A stretch of DNA of 60,852 nt from Methanoregula sp. (GCA_028679075.1 JAJRCF010000021.1:1-60852); one strand, 5' to 3'. Positions 8,233 through 17,305 are shown, counted from the stretch's first letter. Translations and numbers: made by a program. Notes: generated from the sequence alone by a model not told the origin.

Positions 8233-9099
8233 ATGAACCGTATGAAACCTGCACAATTCGGTATCGTAGCGATAGCCGGAATCGTCGTCACCATCCTTTT
8301 TACCGGTTGCGTTGCTGAAGAGGCGCCGGTCACGGATGCACCGGCGGCCACTCCCGGGATAACCTCTGCCATCACCACACGCGCCATGACACCGGTCCCG
8401 ACAACGCCCGGTTGTGCGTATCCGCCGCTGAACCCGTGGACAGGTGTACCGGAATCGTATATATCCACGTTATCTGAAAAACCGGACACTCTCCTGACCC
8501 CGGGCACGCGGTTCAGCCGGGCTGACATCCTCGGCACACCGGCCCTGAACTGGAAATCCTATGATTACACCAGCGAGATGAAGGATATCTCCCCAACAGG
8601 GGAGCCGGTAACAAGCGAGTCAGAATCGAGAACGGAGATCACAAAGGAGGACTACAAGGGAAAACCTGCAATCCATAAAAGATCCACATCAGTATTCCGC
8701 ATCACGGCACCTTCGCCATCGCCGGACCAGACAACGATCGATGACACGTATTACGATGAGATGGATACTGTCCTGCACCAGCACCGGAAAGTAATCGTCA
8801 ACGGTGAGACCTATGAGGATCGGGACATCCCTGTCGACACCGCAGGCACATCACCTGACTGTTCGGGCGATCTCTGGGAACCGACCTATACCTACACGGG
8901 CATCGATCCCGTCACGGTACCGGCCGGGACCTATCCGGATGCCAGGAAATTCCGGGCAAATGTTACGGATCATTCATTCAGCAGGACTGCTACAATTACG
9001 CTCTGGTTTGCCCCCGGCATCCCTGTCGAAGTGAAGAAAGTGATCGAGGACAAGGAAAAAGGGTCTTTGTTTACGCTGGAACTGACCGGCTGGGGATAA
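8233..9099 (+). CDS. lipoprotein with an unrelated extracellular domain (288 aa)
   Basis: This starts six bases after the previous gene and has an archaeal lipoprotein signal (lipobox FTGC, Cys near residue 31) and a Thr/Pro linker, but its body is different from the island's repeat. Residues ~90-288 form a beta-rich domain with paired strands such as NWKSYDYTSEMK and ATITLWFAPGIPVEVKKVIE, reminiscent of proteins that wrap a hydrophobic ligand (LolA/DUF3108-like folds); this is only a resemblance. Two Cys (one near CAYPPLNP, one in SPDCSGDLW) might pair. Start may be 8233 or the ATG at 8242, which has AGGATG before it. Function unknown. Confidence 0.75.
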   Translation: MNRMKPAQFGIVAIAGIVVTILFTGCVAEEAPVTDAPAATPGITSAITTRAMTPVPTTPGCAYPPLNPWTGVPESYISTLSEKPDTLLTPGTRFSRADILGTPALNWKSYDYTSEMKDISPTGEPVTSESESRTEITKEDYKGKPAIHKRSTSVFRITAPSPSPDQTTIDDTYYDEMDTVLHQHRKVIVNGETYEDRDIPVDTAGTSPDCSGDLWEPTYTYTGIDPVTVPAGTYPDARKFRANVTDHSFSRTATITLWFAPGIPVEVKKVIEDKEKGSLFTLELTGWG

Positions 9100-9156
9100 A
9101 TCCGAAGAGTCACTACGATATCACAAGTTCATGAGAGAAAACAAGGAGGGAAAAAC

Positions 9157-10086
9157 ATGATGCTCACACAATTCAGTATCCTGGCGATGATTGGAATTAC
9201 GATCATTGTCTTGTGCACGGGTTGTATTACCACAGAGTCACCAGCCCCGGCAACCGTGAGCATCCCTCCTGAAAGCCCATCCTTGGTTCCGGTAATATCC
9301 GGTACACAAACCGGCAGTACAACCACTGCAAAAACCGACTCAGGCACGGTCCCCGAATCCCCGTTCATCACTATCGATCCCATCAGCGACAAGAACACGG
9401 GCGATCTGATCATCATCTCCGGCACGACAAACCTGCCCTCCGGGGCATCGATATACCTGAAAGAGGTTAATGAAAGCACCGGGGAGTTATCGATGAGAGC
9501 GAATCACATCGCCTGCCCGGACACACACGGGGTAAACCGCTGGAGATTCATTATCGATTCCACACCCTGGATGAGGCCGGGAACGCAGCGTTTCCACGTA
9601 TCGACCCCGAAAGGCGACGTGAACAGTTCGGTACAGTTCAATCTCACAGGTACGTTCCTCGGCCCGGAAAAAATCCTGTATTACAAGAGCGGGTCCAAGT
9701 CCGCGACTATCCCGGGTACAGGCTCATATCCGTACATTACGGTAGACTATATCGATGACCACAAAAAAGGAGACATCTTCCGTATTACCGGCACAACGAC
9801 CCTTATTGAAGGCACCATGCTGCAATGCACCGTGAGGCCGGAATATTATGAGGACCGATCGAAAAGACCGGCGATAATATCAAAGGATGACTGTGACGGG
9901 CAATTCATCATTGCGGGAGCGCCTACTGCCGTTGTGAAGGGCACCGGGGATACCAACCGATGGATTTGCCCGGTGGACCTGATAATTTCTCCGGAAAACA
10001 TCGGTATGATCGTCCATGTTTCAACCACGAATGAGTATTACACCATAAAAGAGATCTTCGGCAATGCAACCTTCAACCTGAGTTGA
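9157..10086 (+). CDS. lipoprotein with two surface-repeat domains (309 aa)
   Basis: An exported lipoprotein with lipobox CTGC (Cys near residue 24), a short linker, and two domains beginning FITIDPISDKNTGDLIIISG and YITVDYIDDHKKGDIFRITG. It is the paralogue of the gene at 7333: both have the GDLxIxSG first domain and a second domain containing PxYxEDxSKR. It also carries extra Cys residues (around HIACPDTH, LQCTVRP, DDCDGQ and RWICPVD) not present in its neighbour, which may form disulfides. A strong AGGAGGG precedes the ATG. Last of the lipoprotein set before a new promoter. Confidence 0.85.
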   Translation: MMLTQFSILAMIGITIIVLCTGCITTESPAPATVSIPPESPSLVPVISGTQTGSTTTAKTDSGTVPESPFITIDPISDKNTGDLIIISGTTNLPSGASIYLKEVNESTGELSMRANHIACPDTHGVNRWRFIIDSTPWMRPGTQRFHVSTPKGDVNSSVQFNLTGTFLGPEKILYYKSGSKSATIPGTGSYPYITVDYIDDHKKGDIFRITGTTTLIEGTMLQCTVRPEYYEDRSKRPAIISKDDCDGQFIIAGAPTAVVKGTGDTNRWICPVDLIISPENIGMIVHVSTTNEYYTIKEIFGNATFNLS

Positions 10087-10104
10087 CATACAGAAAACGC
10101 GGAC

Positions 10105-10165
10105 ATGGAAAATCAAAGATAAATATTTTTCACGTTATGCACAAAAAACATTACATGTGGCCCCT
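10105..10165 (+). promoter_or_regulatory. promoter of the three-gene membrane-anchored surface operon
   Basis: An AT-rich TATA-like stretch, AAATATTTTT (10120-10129), is followed by the half-operator ATGCACAA at 10137-10144, the same half-site that forms the palindrome before the gene at 2235. No Shine-Dalgarno precedes the start at 10166, so the message may have a very short leader. Confidence 0.45.
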
Positions 10166-11398
10166 ATGAAAAAGAAATATCTGACCTACGCCGGAATTGT
10201 TGCTGCCGCACTTCTCGTCATCATGTTCGCAGGCATCCTCCTTTCGGGCTCCTTCTCGGTCTTTTCCTCGGTTACCATCGATCCCATCCCCGACCAAGCC
10301 GCAGGAGACCTCGTGGTGATCACGGGGACAACCAACCGTAACGCAGGCACGAGGTTGTCACTGGATATTATCGCTGCCCCGGCCGCTCCCGGGGAGGGGA
10401 CACGGGTCGGCGGGACCGATGCTTTTATTGTCCGCGGCACGGGGATGTCGAACACCTGGTCGGGTGCACTGGACACATCCGCCATCCCGCCGGGAGAATA
10501 CCTGGTACATGCCTATGGCATGAATGAGACCATTGAACGGAGCGGTCTCCTCGCAACGTCCCGGTTCACGCTCGCCAATGCCACACCAGACCCGGATAAG
10601 ATCACGCGCATGGGGGAGATACACAAGATTGACTTTATCCGGATCGATCGCCCCGGCACGATACAGCGTGGAGATAAGCTCCTCATTTCAGGGACCACGA
10701 ACCTGCCCAACGGTACTGAACTCCTCTATCTCGTCGTCCAGCAGTCCAATACGTCGGTCTTTACGGTGGACCCGAAGACCCGGGAAAAGGACCAGCGGGA
10801 AGGGCTCACGCGGTCGGGCCTGGTCACGGCAATTCCGGGAGACGACGGGCTCAACCACTGGTCGTTTGCGGTTGACAGCACCGAGTTTATCCCGGACCGG
10901 TACGAGGTGATCGTGACACAGGATACCGTCATGACGGAGGATATCGGGAAGAAAGGCACCTTTGACACAGAATCCCTTACCGTGCTGGACGCGAACGCGG
11001 ACCGGCTCACGCCACCGGCGCCGGTGAGCGGGCCCTGCCAGGCGATCACGGTTGATGCATTGCCCGACACGCTGGCCAACCAGCGGTATACCATCACGGG
11101 AACAACCAGTCTCCAGCCCGGAACGGAACTGCTCTTCCAGGTCATTCCCGCGGCAATTGAGTTTACCATGAGCGGGAACAACATGACAGCGTCCGGAATG
11201 GGGGCAATGGGAGATGTGGAAGTGATCAGCGGGACCGGGGATATGAACACCTGGTCCGCGGATCTCGACCTTGTACCGTTCCCGCCGAGTGAATACGTAT
11301 TTAATGTCAGCAATGACCGGATCGATCCCCGGACGTATGATACGATCTACGGGAACACATACTGCTCAAAAAAATTCAACATTTCTGGGGGATTGTGA
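10166..11398 (+). CDS. membrane-anchored three-domain surface protein (copy 1)
   Basis: A 410-residue protein with the N-terminal MKKKYLTYAG and an anchor helix at ~8-28, then three repeat domains beginning near VTIDPIPDQAAGDLVVITG, FIRIDRPGTIQRGDKLLISG and ITVDALPDTLANQRYTITG. Two further genes with the same start and architecture follow, so this is the first of a tandem triplication. The three domain subtypes are more alike between genes at the same position than within a gene, showing that the whole gene was copied. A GTG at 10157 is in frame, but the shared MKKKYLTYAG start supports 10166. It ends in a one-base overlap with the next gene. Confidence 0.85.
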   Translation: MKKKYLTYAGIVAAALLVIMFAGILLSGSFSVFSSVTIDPIPDQAAGDLVVITGTTNRNAGTRLSLDIIAAPAAPGEGTRVGGTDAFIVRGTGMSNTWSGALDTSAIPPGEYLVHAYGMNETIERSGLLATSRFTLANATPDPDKITRMGEIHKIDFIRIDRPGTIQRGDKLLISGTTNLPNGTELLYLVVQQSNTSVFTVDPKTREKDQREGLTRSGLVTAIPGDDGLNHWSFAVDSTEFIPDRYEVIVTQDTVMTEDIGKKGTFDTESLTVLDANADRLTPPAPVSGPCQAITVDALPDTLANQRYTITGTTSLQPGTELLFQVIPAAIEFTMSGNNMTASGMGAMGDVEVISGTGDMNTWSADLDLVPFPPSEYVFNVSNDRIDPRTYDTIYGNTYCSKKFNISGGL

Positions 11399-12639
11399 TG
11401 AAAAAGAAATATCTGACATATGCCGGTGTTGTCGCTGCCGCACTACTCGTCATCATGTTCGCAGGCATCCTCCTCTCGGGTCCCTTCTCTGTCTTTTCCA
11501 CGGTTACTATCGATCCCATCCCGGACCATGCGGTAGGAGACCTCGTAATCATCACGGGGACAACAAACCTCATGGCCGGCACGGTACTGGATCTGGATAT
11601 CATAGCGGTCTCTCCTGCTCCCAACACAAAATCCCCTCTCGGTACGGTGGATGCGTTTATTGTCCGGGGCGGAGGAATGTCGAATACCTGGTCGGGGGCA
11701 CTGGACACTTCTGCTCTCCCCCCGGGAGAATACCTTGTGAAAGCGTACTGGGTTAATGAGACCGTGCGAAGCGATCTCCTCGCAACCTCACGGTTCCGCC
11801 TGACCGGAACAAAACCCGTCCCGACAGGAACTCCCGGCACGGGAGATCTCCAGCCCCCGCAAATCGGGATCAATCCCCCCGGCACGCTCTGGCGCGGGGA
11901 AAAACTCCTTGTTACAGGGACAACAAGCCTGCCGGAAGGTACTGAACTTACCTATCTGATCATCCAGCAGTCCAATGCCTCAGTCTTCACGGTGAACCCG
12001 AAAACCGGAGACCGGGAGGTGAGGGAAGGGCTTACACGGTCAGGAGTTGTCAATGTACTGCCGGGAACGGGCGGTGTCAACCGGTGGTCGTTTGCAGTGG
12101 ACAGCACCGAATTCATTCCCAGTGAGTACTTCATCATCGTCACGCTGGAAAGTATCAAAACCGAGAGGATCGGAATACAACCCCCCTATGACACTGCTCC
12201 TCTTATCGTAAAAGAAGCGATCCTGGACAACGCCACATTACCGGTCATGGACACCAGTACCTGCAGACACATTACCATCGATGCATTCCCCACCAGGTGG
12301 GCCGATCAGACATTTACCATAACGGGGACCACAGACCTCCCTCCCGGAACGAAATTACTCGTCCGGGTCAATCCCACGGAATATGACCTGACCATGAATC
12401 CGGAAGTGAAGCACTTTGCATCGTCTATGTCGGGAGCAGCAGGGACGGTAACCGTTGAGAAAGGGATCGGGGACACCGGCCTCTGGTCCATGACACTGGA
12501 CAAGGAGAAGATGGATCCTGACCTGCGGAAATATGTCGTGAATATCAGTAATAGTTGGATCGATAACCGGACCTATGAAACCATATCCGGGGACACGTAC
12601 TGCTTAAAGAGACTTATCCCCACGAGCTGGTCATCATGA
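11398..12639 (+). CDS. membrane-anchored three-domain surface protein (copy 2)
   Basis: A 413-residue tandem duplicate of the gene at 10166. It has the same N-terminal MKKKYLTYAG anchor and three domains opening VTIDPIPDHAVGDLVIITG, QIGINPPGTLWRGEKLLVTG and ITIDAFPTRWADQTFTITG. Stretches such as SNASVFTVNPKTGDREVREG correspond closely to copy 1. The start ATG overlaps the stop of copy 1 by one base, with GGGGGA before it. The stop overlaps the start of a short frame (12636-12797) that looks like a gene remnant. Extracellular; function unknown. Confidence 0.85.
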   Translation: MKKKYLTYAGVVAAALLVIMFAGILLSGPFSVFSTVTIDPIPDHAVGDLVIITGTTNLMAGTVLDLDIIAVSPAPNTKSPLGTVDAFIVRGGGMSNTWSGALDTSALPPGEYLVKAYWVNETVRSDLLATSRFRLTGTKPVPTGTPGTGDLQPPQIGINPPGTLWRGEKLLVTGTTSLPEGTELTYLIIQQSNASVFTVNPKTGDREVREGLTRSGVVNVLPGTGGVNRWSFAVDSTEFIPSEYFIIVTLESIKTERIGIQPPYDTAPLIVKEAILDNATLPVMDTSTCRHITIDAFPTRWADQTFTITGTTDLPPGTKLLVRVNPTEYDLTMNPEVKHFASSMSGAAGTVTVEKGIGDTGLWSMTLDKEKMDPDLRKYVVNISNSWIDNRTYETISGDTYCLKRLIPTSWSS

Positions 12640-12797
12640 AACGCCATACCTGTCTTATCTGCTCCCTCATCGTGGCCTGCGGCGTCACCGCGATGAATTC
12701 TCTTGGTATGAGACAGACCAAGAAAAGATTCCTGATCCATGGTACTGCCGGTCCTGCTGAAAAATGGAATAATTCTCCCGTAACGGAGGCTGTATGA
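12636..12797 (+). pseudogene. remnant of a DUF2178-like gene (N-terminal piece, 53 codons)
   Basis: The frame begins MKRHTCLICSLIVACGVTAM, which matches MKRITYLTCTLVVASMVAEM, the start of the intact DUF2178-like protein at 14027, in most positions and also at DNA level. After about 20 codons the similarity ends and the rest is not membrane-like. Both ends overlap neighbouring genes by ATGA-type junctions, so translation is still coupled. I read it as a truncated copy left when the unit surface gene plus DUF2178-like gene was duplicated. It might be a real 53-residue peptide, which seems less likely. Confidence 0.65.
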
Positions 12798-14020
12798 AGA
12801 AGAAATACCTCACGTATGCAGGGATCATCTCGGCCCTTGTCCTCGCCGGCATGTTCATCGGTATCCTCCTTACCGGGGTCCCCATCCCCTTCATGCCCCC
12901 GTCCACGACCATCGATCCCATAACGGACATGAGCGTAGACGAACACAATATACTGCTCCTGACCGGCACGACCACCCTGGCAAAAGACAATACCCTGTAC
13001 GTCAGGCTCACTGCATCACCCCGGTCCCCGGGGCAGGACGATACTGACAGGACAGTAAAGGTGAACAGTGATGCATGGATCATTCCGGGAGAGGGGGGAA
13101 ACAACCGCCTGAAAGGCACAATCGATATTTCACCGGTACAGCCCGGGGATTATACGATTTCCCTGGCTACCGTTACGTATACAAAAAATTTCACCATGAT
13201 TGAAAGCGATCCCATCGCAACGCAGCATTTCACGCTGGGAGATGAGAATGCCGGCCCGGGGAGTGTCCGGAAGAAGACCCGGGTAACAGAACCATTTATC
13301 CGGATCAATCCCACCGGTCAGACACGGGCTGACGGGGACCTGAAAATTTCCGGCATCACCAGTCTTGCACCGGGCATCCCGCTTGCGTGGAATATGCAGG
13401 CAGTGGCGAACGGATCGGGTAATGATACTCAGGTGTTCCAGGGTACTGCCGTAGTTGTTCGCGGGACAGAGGGAATAAACCGGTGGAATGTTGTGCCCGG
13501 CACCGGTGAGATAACACCGGTCCGGTACCAGTTCCGCATCTCTGAAAACACGACCGGAACTACCTCACCTGTCGGAACCCTCTCTGCCCTGTACGAATCC
13601 GACAATCCCCCGGTCTCAGCGACACGTCAAAATACGACCGGTCCCGTAAATATTTCCGCGGGGTTCGTCACGATAGATGCACTTCCCACGATGAGGACCG
13701 GGGAAGTCTACGTCCTCACCGGAACAACCAGTCTCTCACCGGGGGAGGAGATCATGATGCAGGTCTATCCTGCATCAGGTTTCGATCTCCTGCTCGACAA
13801 AAACAAAGGCCAGACGGGGGATTTTTCCGGGGCAGCCGCGATGACAACCGTAGCAGCCGGGAGTGGCGGGGAGAACCTCTGGTCATTCGAACTCCAGACA
13901 TATCATTTTGAAGCTGACCAGTATATCGTCACGGTGAACAACGATTCATATGACTTTGAGGCGGGTGCGTTTGTTCCCGGCGCTCTGTCGTGCTCGAGAA
14001 AATTTACCCTGGGAGGCTGA
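12794..14020 (+). CDS. membrane-anchored three-domain surface protein (copy 3)
   Basis: A 408-residue third member of the tandem set, with MKKKYLTYAG and an anchor helix at the N-terminus and domains opening TTIDPITDMSVDEHNILLLTG, FIRINPTGQTRADGDLKISG and VTIDALPTMRTGEVYVLTG. It is the most diverged copy; its first domain has lost the usual GDxxxITG spacing. GGAGG lies five bases before the ATG. Six bases after the stop comes the DUF2178-like gene, so surface proteins, membrane partner and regulator form one transcript. Confidence 0.85.
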   Translation: MKKKYLTYAGIISALVLAGMFIGILLTGVPIPFMPPSTTIDPITDMSVDEHNILLLTGTTTLAKDNTLYVRLTASPRSPGQDDTDRTVKVNSDAWIIPGEGGNNRLKGTIDISPVQPGDYTISLATVTYTKNFTMIESDPIATQHFTLGDENAGPGSVRKKTRVTEPFIRINPTGQTRADGDLKISGITSLAPGIPLAWNMQAVANGSGNDTQVFQGTAVVVRGTEGINRWNVVPGTGEITPVRYQFRISENTTGTTSPVGTLSALYESDNPPVSATRQNTTGPVNISAGFVTIDALPTMRTGEVYVLTGTTSLSPGEEIMMQVYPASGFDLLLDKNKGQTGDFSGAAAMTTVAAGSGGENLWSFELQTYHFEADQYIVTVNNDSYDFEAGAFVPGALSCSRKFTLGG

Positions 14021-14026
14021 TATTTT

Positions 14027-14605
14027 ATGAAACGAATTACCTATCTTACCTGCACCCTCGTCGTGGCCTCCATGGTGGCCGAGATGGTCGGGTGGTCGAT
14101 GGCAGCGGGGAACTTCCTTATCCCGGTCATCGCCATCCCGCTGGGGGTCATCGTCATCCTTGCCTGCCGGGCACAGGTTGACATCGTCATCGCAGATGAA
14201 CGGGAGAACCGGATCCGGGGCAGGGCGGCACTCCGCACCCTCGAAGTCGTTGCTATCGGGGGAGCGATTGCCGCGATCATCCTGTATTCCTATATCGTGA
14301 GTATCCCGCTCGCCCCCATCATCACCGGAAAACTGGTCATCGGGGATGACGGCAGGCAGTCCATGACGATTGCCGAGTACCAGCCGGGGAGCGTACCGGG
14401 CCCGGACACCCTTGTCCGCTCAACGACCATCAACGACCTGAGTTCGATGAACGAGAGCGAGGCGTTCGCGTACAGTTCCTATGTCCGCGAAGGGTTCAAG
14501 GAGAACGAGGACCGCGGCCTTGCAGGAACGACGATCGCGGGTTGCCTTGCGGCCATGCTTGCGATCTTCGGAGCGTTTTATCTTTATTACAACCGAAAGT
14601 ACTAA
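14027..14605 (+). CDS. DUF2178-like membrane protein (second copy)
   Basis: A 192-residue integral membrane protein paralogous to the one at 1284. Helices lie at ~5-24, ~28-46, ~66-87 and ~160-185, with the cytoplasmic segment VDIVIADERENRIRGRAALR after helix 2, the part most conserved with the first copy (VVDVMQDDLSDTIYGKAA). The extracellular loop (~90-155) is unrelated to that of the first copy, which suggests that it contacts different partners. A regulator follows after 12 bases. Because it shares a transcript with three surface proteins, it may sense or help place them; this is inference. Confidence 0.8.
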   Translation: MKRITYLTCTLVVASMVAEMVGWSMAAGNFLIPVIAIPLGVIVILACRAQVDIVIADERENRIRGRAALRTLEVVAIGGAIAAIILYSYIVSIPLAPIITGKLVIGDDGRQSMTIAEYQPGSVPGPDTLVRSTTINDLSSMNESEAFAYSSYVREGFKENEDRGLAGTTIAGCLAAMLAIFGAFYLYYNRKY

Positions 14606-14617
14606 CCACAGGGCACC

Positions 14618-14842
14618 ATGAAGAACAGGATCAAGGTCCTCCGGGCCGAGCGGGACATGACGCAGGAGCAGCTCGCAGAGCTCGCCGGCGTGACCCGGAA
14701 CACGATCATCTCCATGGAGAAGAACAAGTACTCCCCCTCCCTGAAGCTCGCATACCGGATCGCCCATATTTTTGGCATCGGTATCGATGACATTTTTACC
14801 TATGAAGAGGAGATCGACGGCCCGTCCGGCGATGATGAGTGA
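14618..14842 (+). CDS. XRE-family helix-turn-helix regulator (74 aa)
   Basis: A short Cro-like DNA-binding protein, paralogue of the one at 1856. The HTH is TQEQLAELAGVTRNTIISME followed by YSPSLKLAYRIAHIFGIGID; the tail is longer and acidic (EEEIDGPSGDDE). It ends the operon that starts at 10166. With its twin at 1856-2056 it brackets the whole surface-protein island, so both may control island genes, perhaps through the ATGCACAA sites at 2207 and 10137. This has not been shown. Confidence 0.9.
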   Translation: MKNRIKVLRAERDMTQEQLAELAGVTRNTIISMEKNKYSPSLKLAYRIAHIFGIGIDDIFTYEEEIDGPSGDDE

Positions 14843-14946
14843 GCCGTAAACGATCAGAAAAATTAATCCCGGAATACCACCCGGCCTGCGTCGGGATCTT
14901 GGTACTATCCCAAGGGTATAATACAATTTTGTAAATATCACTTCCC

Positions 14947-15333
14947 ATGGCAAACATTGCGTATTTCGAAATCCCTGCTGACAATGTCGACCGTGCAAAG
15001 CACTTCTACAAGAACCTCCTTGGCTGGAAGATCGCACCCATCAGGACACCGACCATGGACCTCAAAAGCATGGCCGCGATGGAGTACCAGGAGATCACCC
15101 TCGGCGATCCAACGCTCGGCACCATGAACATGGGCGGGATGTACAAGCGGCAGGGTAATGAGGCCATCAGGAACTACGTGATGGTAGAAGACATCGACAA
15201 GGTGCTCGCGAAGGTGGAGAAACTCGGCGGGAAGATCGTCATGCCAAAAGAGATGATAAAGGGTGTCGGTCTCGTTGCGATCATCCAGGACACCGAAGGG
15301 AACGGCATCGGCATATGGACACCGAAGATGTAA
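14947..15333 (+). CDS. VOC-superfamily (glyoxalase/bleomycin-resistance-like) protein (128 aa)
   Basis: A small cytoplasmic protein of the vicinal-oxygen-chelate fold. It has the two beta-alpha-beta-beta-beta modules: residues ~1-60 (MANIAYFEIPADNVDRAKHF, then YKNLLGWK) and ~75-128 (NYVMVEDIDKVLAKVEKLGG ending DTEGNGIGIWTPKM). The final DxEGNxIGIW motif is characteristic. Enzymatic activity cannot be assigned; close relatives are often annotated only as glyoxalase family proteins. A TATA box TATAATAC (14917-14924) lies 23-30 bases upstream and there is no Shine-Dalgarno, so it is probably leaderless. Not obviously linked to neighbours. Confidence 0.85.
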   Translation: MANIAYFEIPADNVDRAKHFYKNLLGWKIAPIRTPTMDLKSMAAMEYQEITLGDPTLGTMNMGGMYKRQGNEAIRNYVMVEDIDKVLAKVEKLGGKIVMPKEMIKGVGLVAIIQDTEGNGIGIWTPKM

Positions 15334-15521
15334 GGCGAACACCAGACGAAGATTAGTCATTAAGAGGGAAAGGATGGATCAGCTGAGGGTTATTCATCTC
15401 AAGGGATCATCTGCCCCTTCACATAATTGAACGGGTTTGAATTCCCGCTCTCGCAAGCAGGGAGAACGAGGGGGCGTTATTGGGGAAATCCATGAGAGTG
15501 AACACCCGTCTCAGACACCGC

Positions 15522-16556
15522 TTATCTCTTCCCAGTCAGTATACTGCATGCGACAAGGCCGGCCAGTGCAACAAGAACCGTGAAGCCGGGAGTCTTTACG
15601 GTTGATGCAAGCGCAGTGCCGGGTTGCGATGCTGACCGTTCATCGTTCACCGAACGGATGATCCCGGCAACCTGCTCCGTTGCATCCACGATCCGCGGAC
15701 CTGCCCTGCTGATAACATCGGCGTTCATTGCATACACATGATGGTTCTTCACTGCCGAGAGCGAGGCATACTGCGGGCGCGTCATGAAATCCTCCAGGAT
15801 CACATCTTTTGTCTCGTTATCCATCCCATCACCCCCGTTGACGATGATGATATCCGGGTTCTTCATCAGGAACTCCTCAAGTGAGACCGTGCCCCACCTT
15901 TCAACTCCGGCAAAAGCATTCTTCCCGCCGGCATGTGCGATCACATCGTCCTGTAGCGTATTATTGCCGCTCACGTAGAGCGGGTCGTTCCATACCACGT
16001 GGGCAACGGTCGGGCGCTGCGATGCAGGTATGGCAGACGCTACAACTGCCAGACGGGAGGTCAGGTTTACCGCAAGCAGATCGGACTGCGATTCCGTACC
16101 GGTCATGCTGCCGACCTTGTGGATATCCCGTACCATGTGATCGATATTTTTGGGCGCGATAACCATAACGGTCAGGCCAATCTCCCGGAGCCGGTCCACG
16201 GTCTCCTTCGGTGTTATATCCGAGGCAATGACAAGGTCCGGCCGTACAGCAGCCACTTTCTCGACACTGACCGTCGAATACCCTCCGATGCGGGTGATGC
16301 TGGCCGCTTCCGGGGGATAGTTACAGACCGTTGTCACCCCGGCAACACGGTCGAGGAGCGCAAGGGCGCCAAGTAATTCCGTGTTGGAGGGGGCGAGCGA
16401 TACGATCCGTGCGGGTGTGGCATTGAGGGAGATCTCCGTACCGGCATCGTCGGTTATGGTGACAGCCGATACAGGCAGGGCGCAACAGGCCGGCACAAGG
16501 ATGGCCACGAGGAGAATCAGGGCGTTCCTTTTCTGGAGATATGATACAGATTTCAT
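15522..16556 (-). CDS. btuF: corrinoid/iron-type ABC transporter substrate-binding protein
   Basis: A 344-residue extracytoplasmic binding protein of the BtuF/FhuD class. It has a signal peptide at ~10-33, then a two-lobe fold joined by a long helix, beginning with VTITDDAGTEISLNATPARI and followed by SLAPSNTELLGAL, typical of corrinoid binders. A C-terminal hydrophobic segment (VALAGLVACSILTG) anchors it, the usual archaeal replacement for lipid or periplasmic retention. Last gene of a four-gene operon with permease, ATPase and a CbiR-like protein, all joined by 4-base overlaps. The CbiR-like gene points to cobamides rather than siderophores as cargo. Substrate not proven. Confidence 0.85.
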   Translation of the reverse strand: MKSVSYLQKRNALILLVAILVPACCALPVSAVTITDDAGTEISLNATPARIVSLAPSNTELLGALALLDRVAGVTTVCNYPPEAASITRIGGYSTVSVEKVAAVRPDLVIASDITPKETVDRLREIGLTVMVIAPKNIDHMVRDIHKVGSMTGTESQSDLLAVNLTSRLAVVASAIPASQRPTVAHVVWNDPLYVSGNNTLQDDVIAHAGGKNAFAGVERWGTVSLEEFLMKNPDIIIVNGGDGMDNETKDVILEDFMTRPQYASLSAVKNHHVYAMNADVISRAGPRIVDATEQVAGIIRSVNDERSASQPGTALASTVKTPGFTVLVALAGLVACSILTGKR

Positions 16557-17305
16557 GGAGATTCTCCTTTCATGACAGAGGTGAGGTAAGCGATGCTCTG
16601 GTCGGCAGCGGCAAGCTCCCGTGTCTCGATGACAAGGGTTGCCTTCCGGGGGATCTGTTCCATGACACGGGCAAAGTCGATCGTGCCGCTACCACAGGAG
16701 TTATGGTCGTCATTGGTCCCGCCATTGTCGTGGAGGTGGACATGGCAATAGTCCCCGGTGGCAAGGAACTCGTCAAGATTGTTGTTGAGCCGGGCATGGC
16801 CGCAGTCAAGGGTAAATCCCAGGCCGCGGGAGGTCAGTTCCGGCAGGAACTCCGGGGTCCGGAAATGGCAGCATTCCCACCCGCCCATATTCTCGACACA
16901 GGCCCGGACACCGTGCTCTTCCTGGAGGCGGACAAGATCGTCCAGCGATCTGAGAAGGGATGCGTAGGAACGGTCCCGGACCTGCTCGTAAGGAGCATAT
17001 CCCGGGTGGACGACAAGATTGGCTGCACCGATGCGGGCACAGATTTTCATCACATCATCAAGAACGGCGACCGAGGACCGGCGCATGCGCTCGTTCATCG
17101 AAGCGATGTTGATCTCACTTGTCGGGGCGTGGACGGAATACGAGCACATGAACCAACTGCACGGGGCCGAGTCCGTGAGGAGATCATGGTACCCGTCCGC
17201 CACGATCTCGACGTGTCCTGTACGGGGAGCAAGGATGCCGAGCGCTTCTTCTAACGGGTAGTCCATACAGCAGAATGATGAGAGGTACAGGGAACGTGCG
17301 TTCAT
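16553..17305 (-). CDS. AP-endonuclease-2-family TIM-barrel protein, probably CbiR-like cobamide phosphodiesterase
   Basis: A 250-residue TIM barrel of the sugar-phosphate isomerase/AP endonuclease family. Metal-ligand type motifs are present: SVHAP, VVHPGY, CVENMGG, LDCGHA and HVHLHDN. CbiR, a member of this superfamily, cleaves the phosphoester of the nucleotide loop of cobamides so that the lower ligand can be replaced. Lying between the ATPase and binding protein of a corrinoid importer, with a CbiZ gene 3 kb away, this copy is best read as the same activity. The assignment rests on fold motifs and context; a sugar isomerase cannot be excluded from sequence alone. It overlaps both neighbours by four bases. 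Confidence 0.65.
   Translation of the reverse strand: MNARSLYLSSFCCMDYPLEEALGILAPRTGHVEIVADGYHDLLTDSAPCSWFMCSYSVHAPTSEINIASMNERMRRSSVAVLDDVMKICARIGAANLVVHPGYAPYEQVRDRSYASLLRSLDDLVRLQEEHGVRACVENMGGWECCHFRTPEFLPELTSRGLGFTLDCGHARLNNNLDEFLATGDYCHVHLHDNGGTNDDHNSCGSGTIDFARVMEQIPRKATLVIETRELAAADQSIAYLTSVMKGESP

Noticed and set aside
15431..15456. tRNA 3'-half-like sequence (GGGTTTGAATTCCCGC, then TCTCGCA), possible attachment-site remnant
   Set aside because: The T-stem does not pair properly in the standard 5-bp/7-base form, no matching 5' half is present, and no integrase gene is near.
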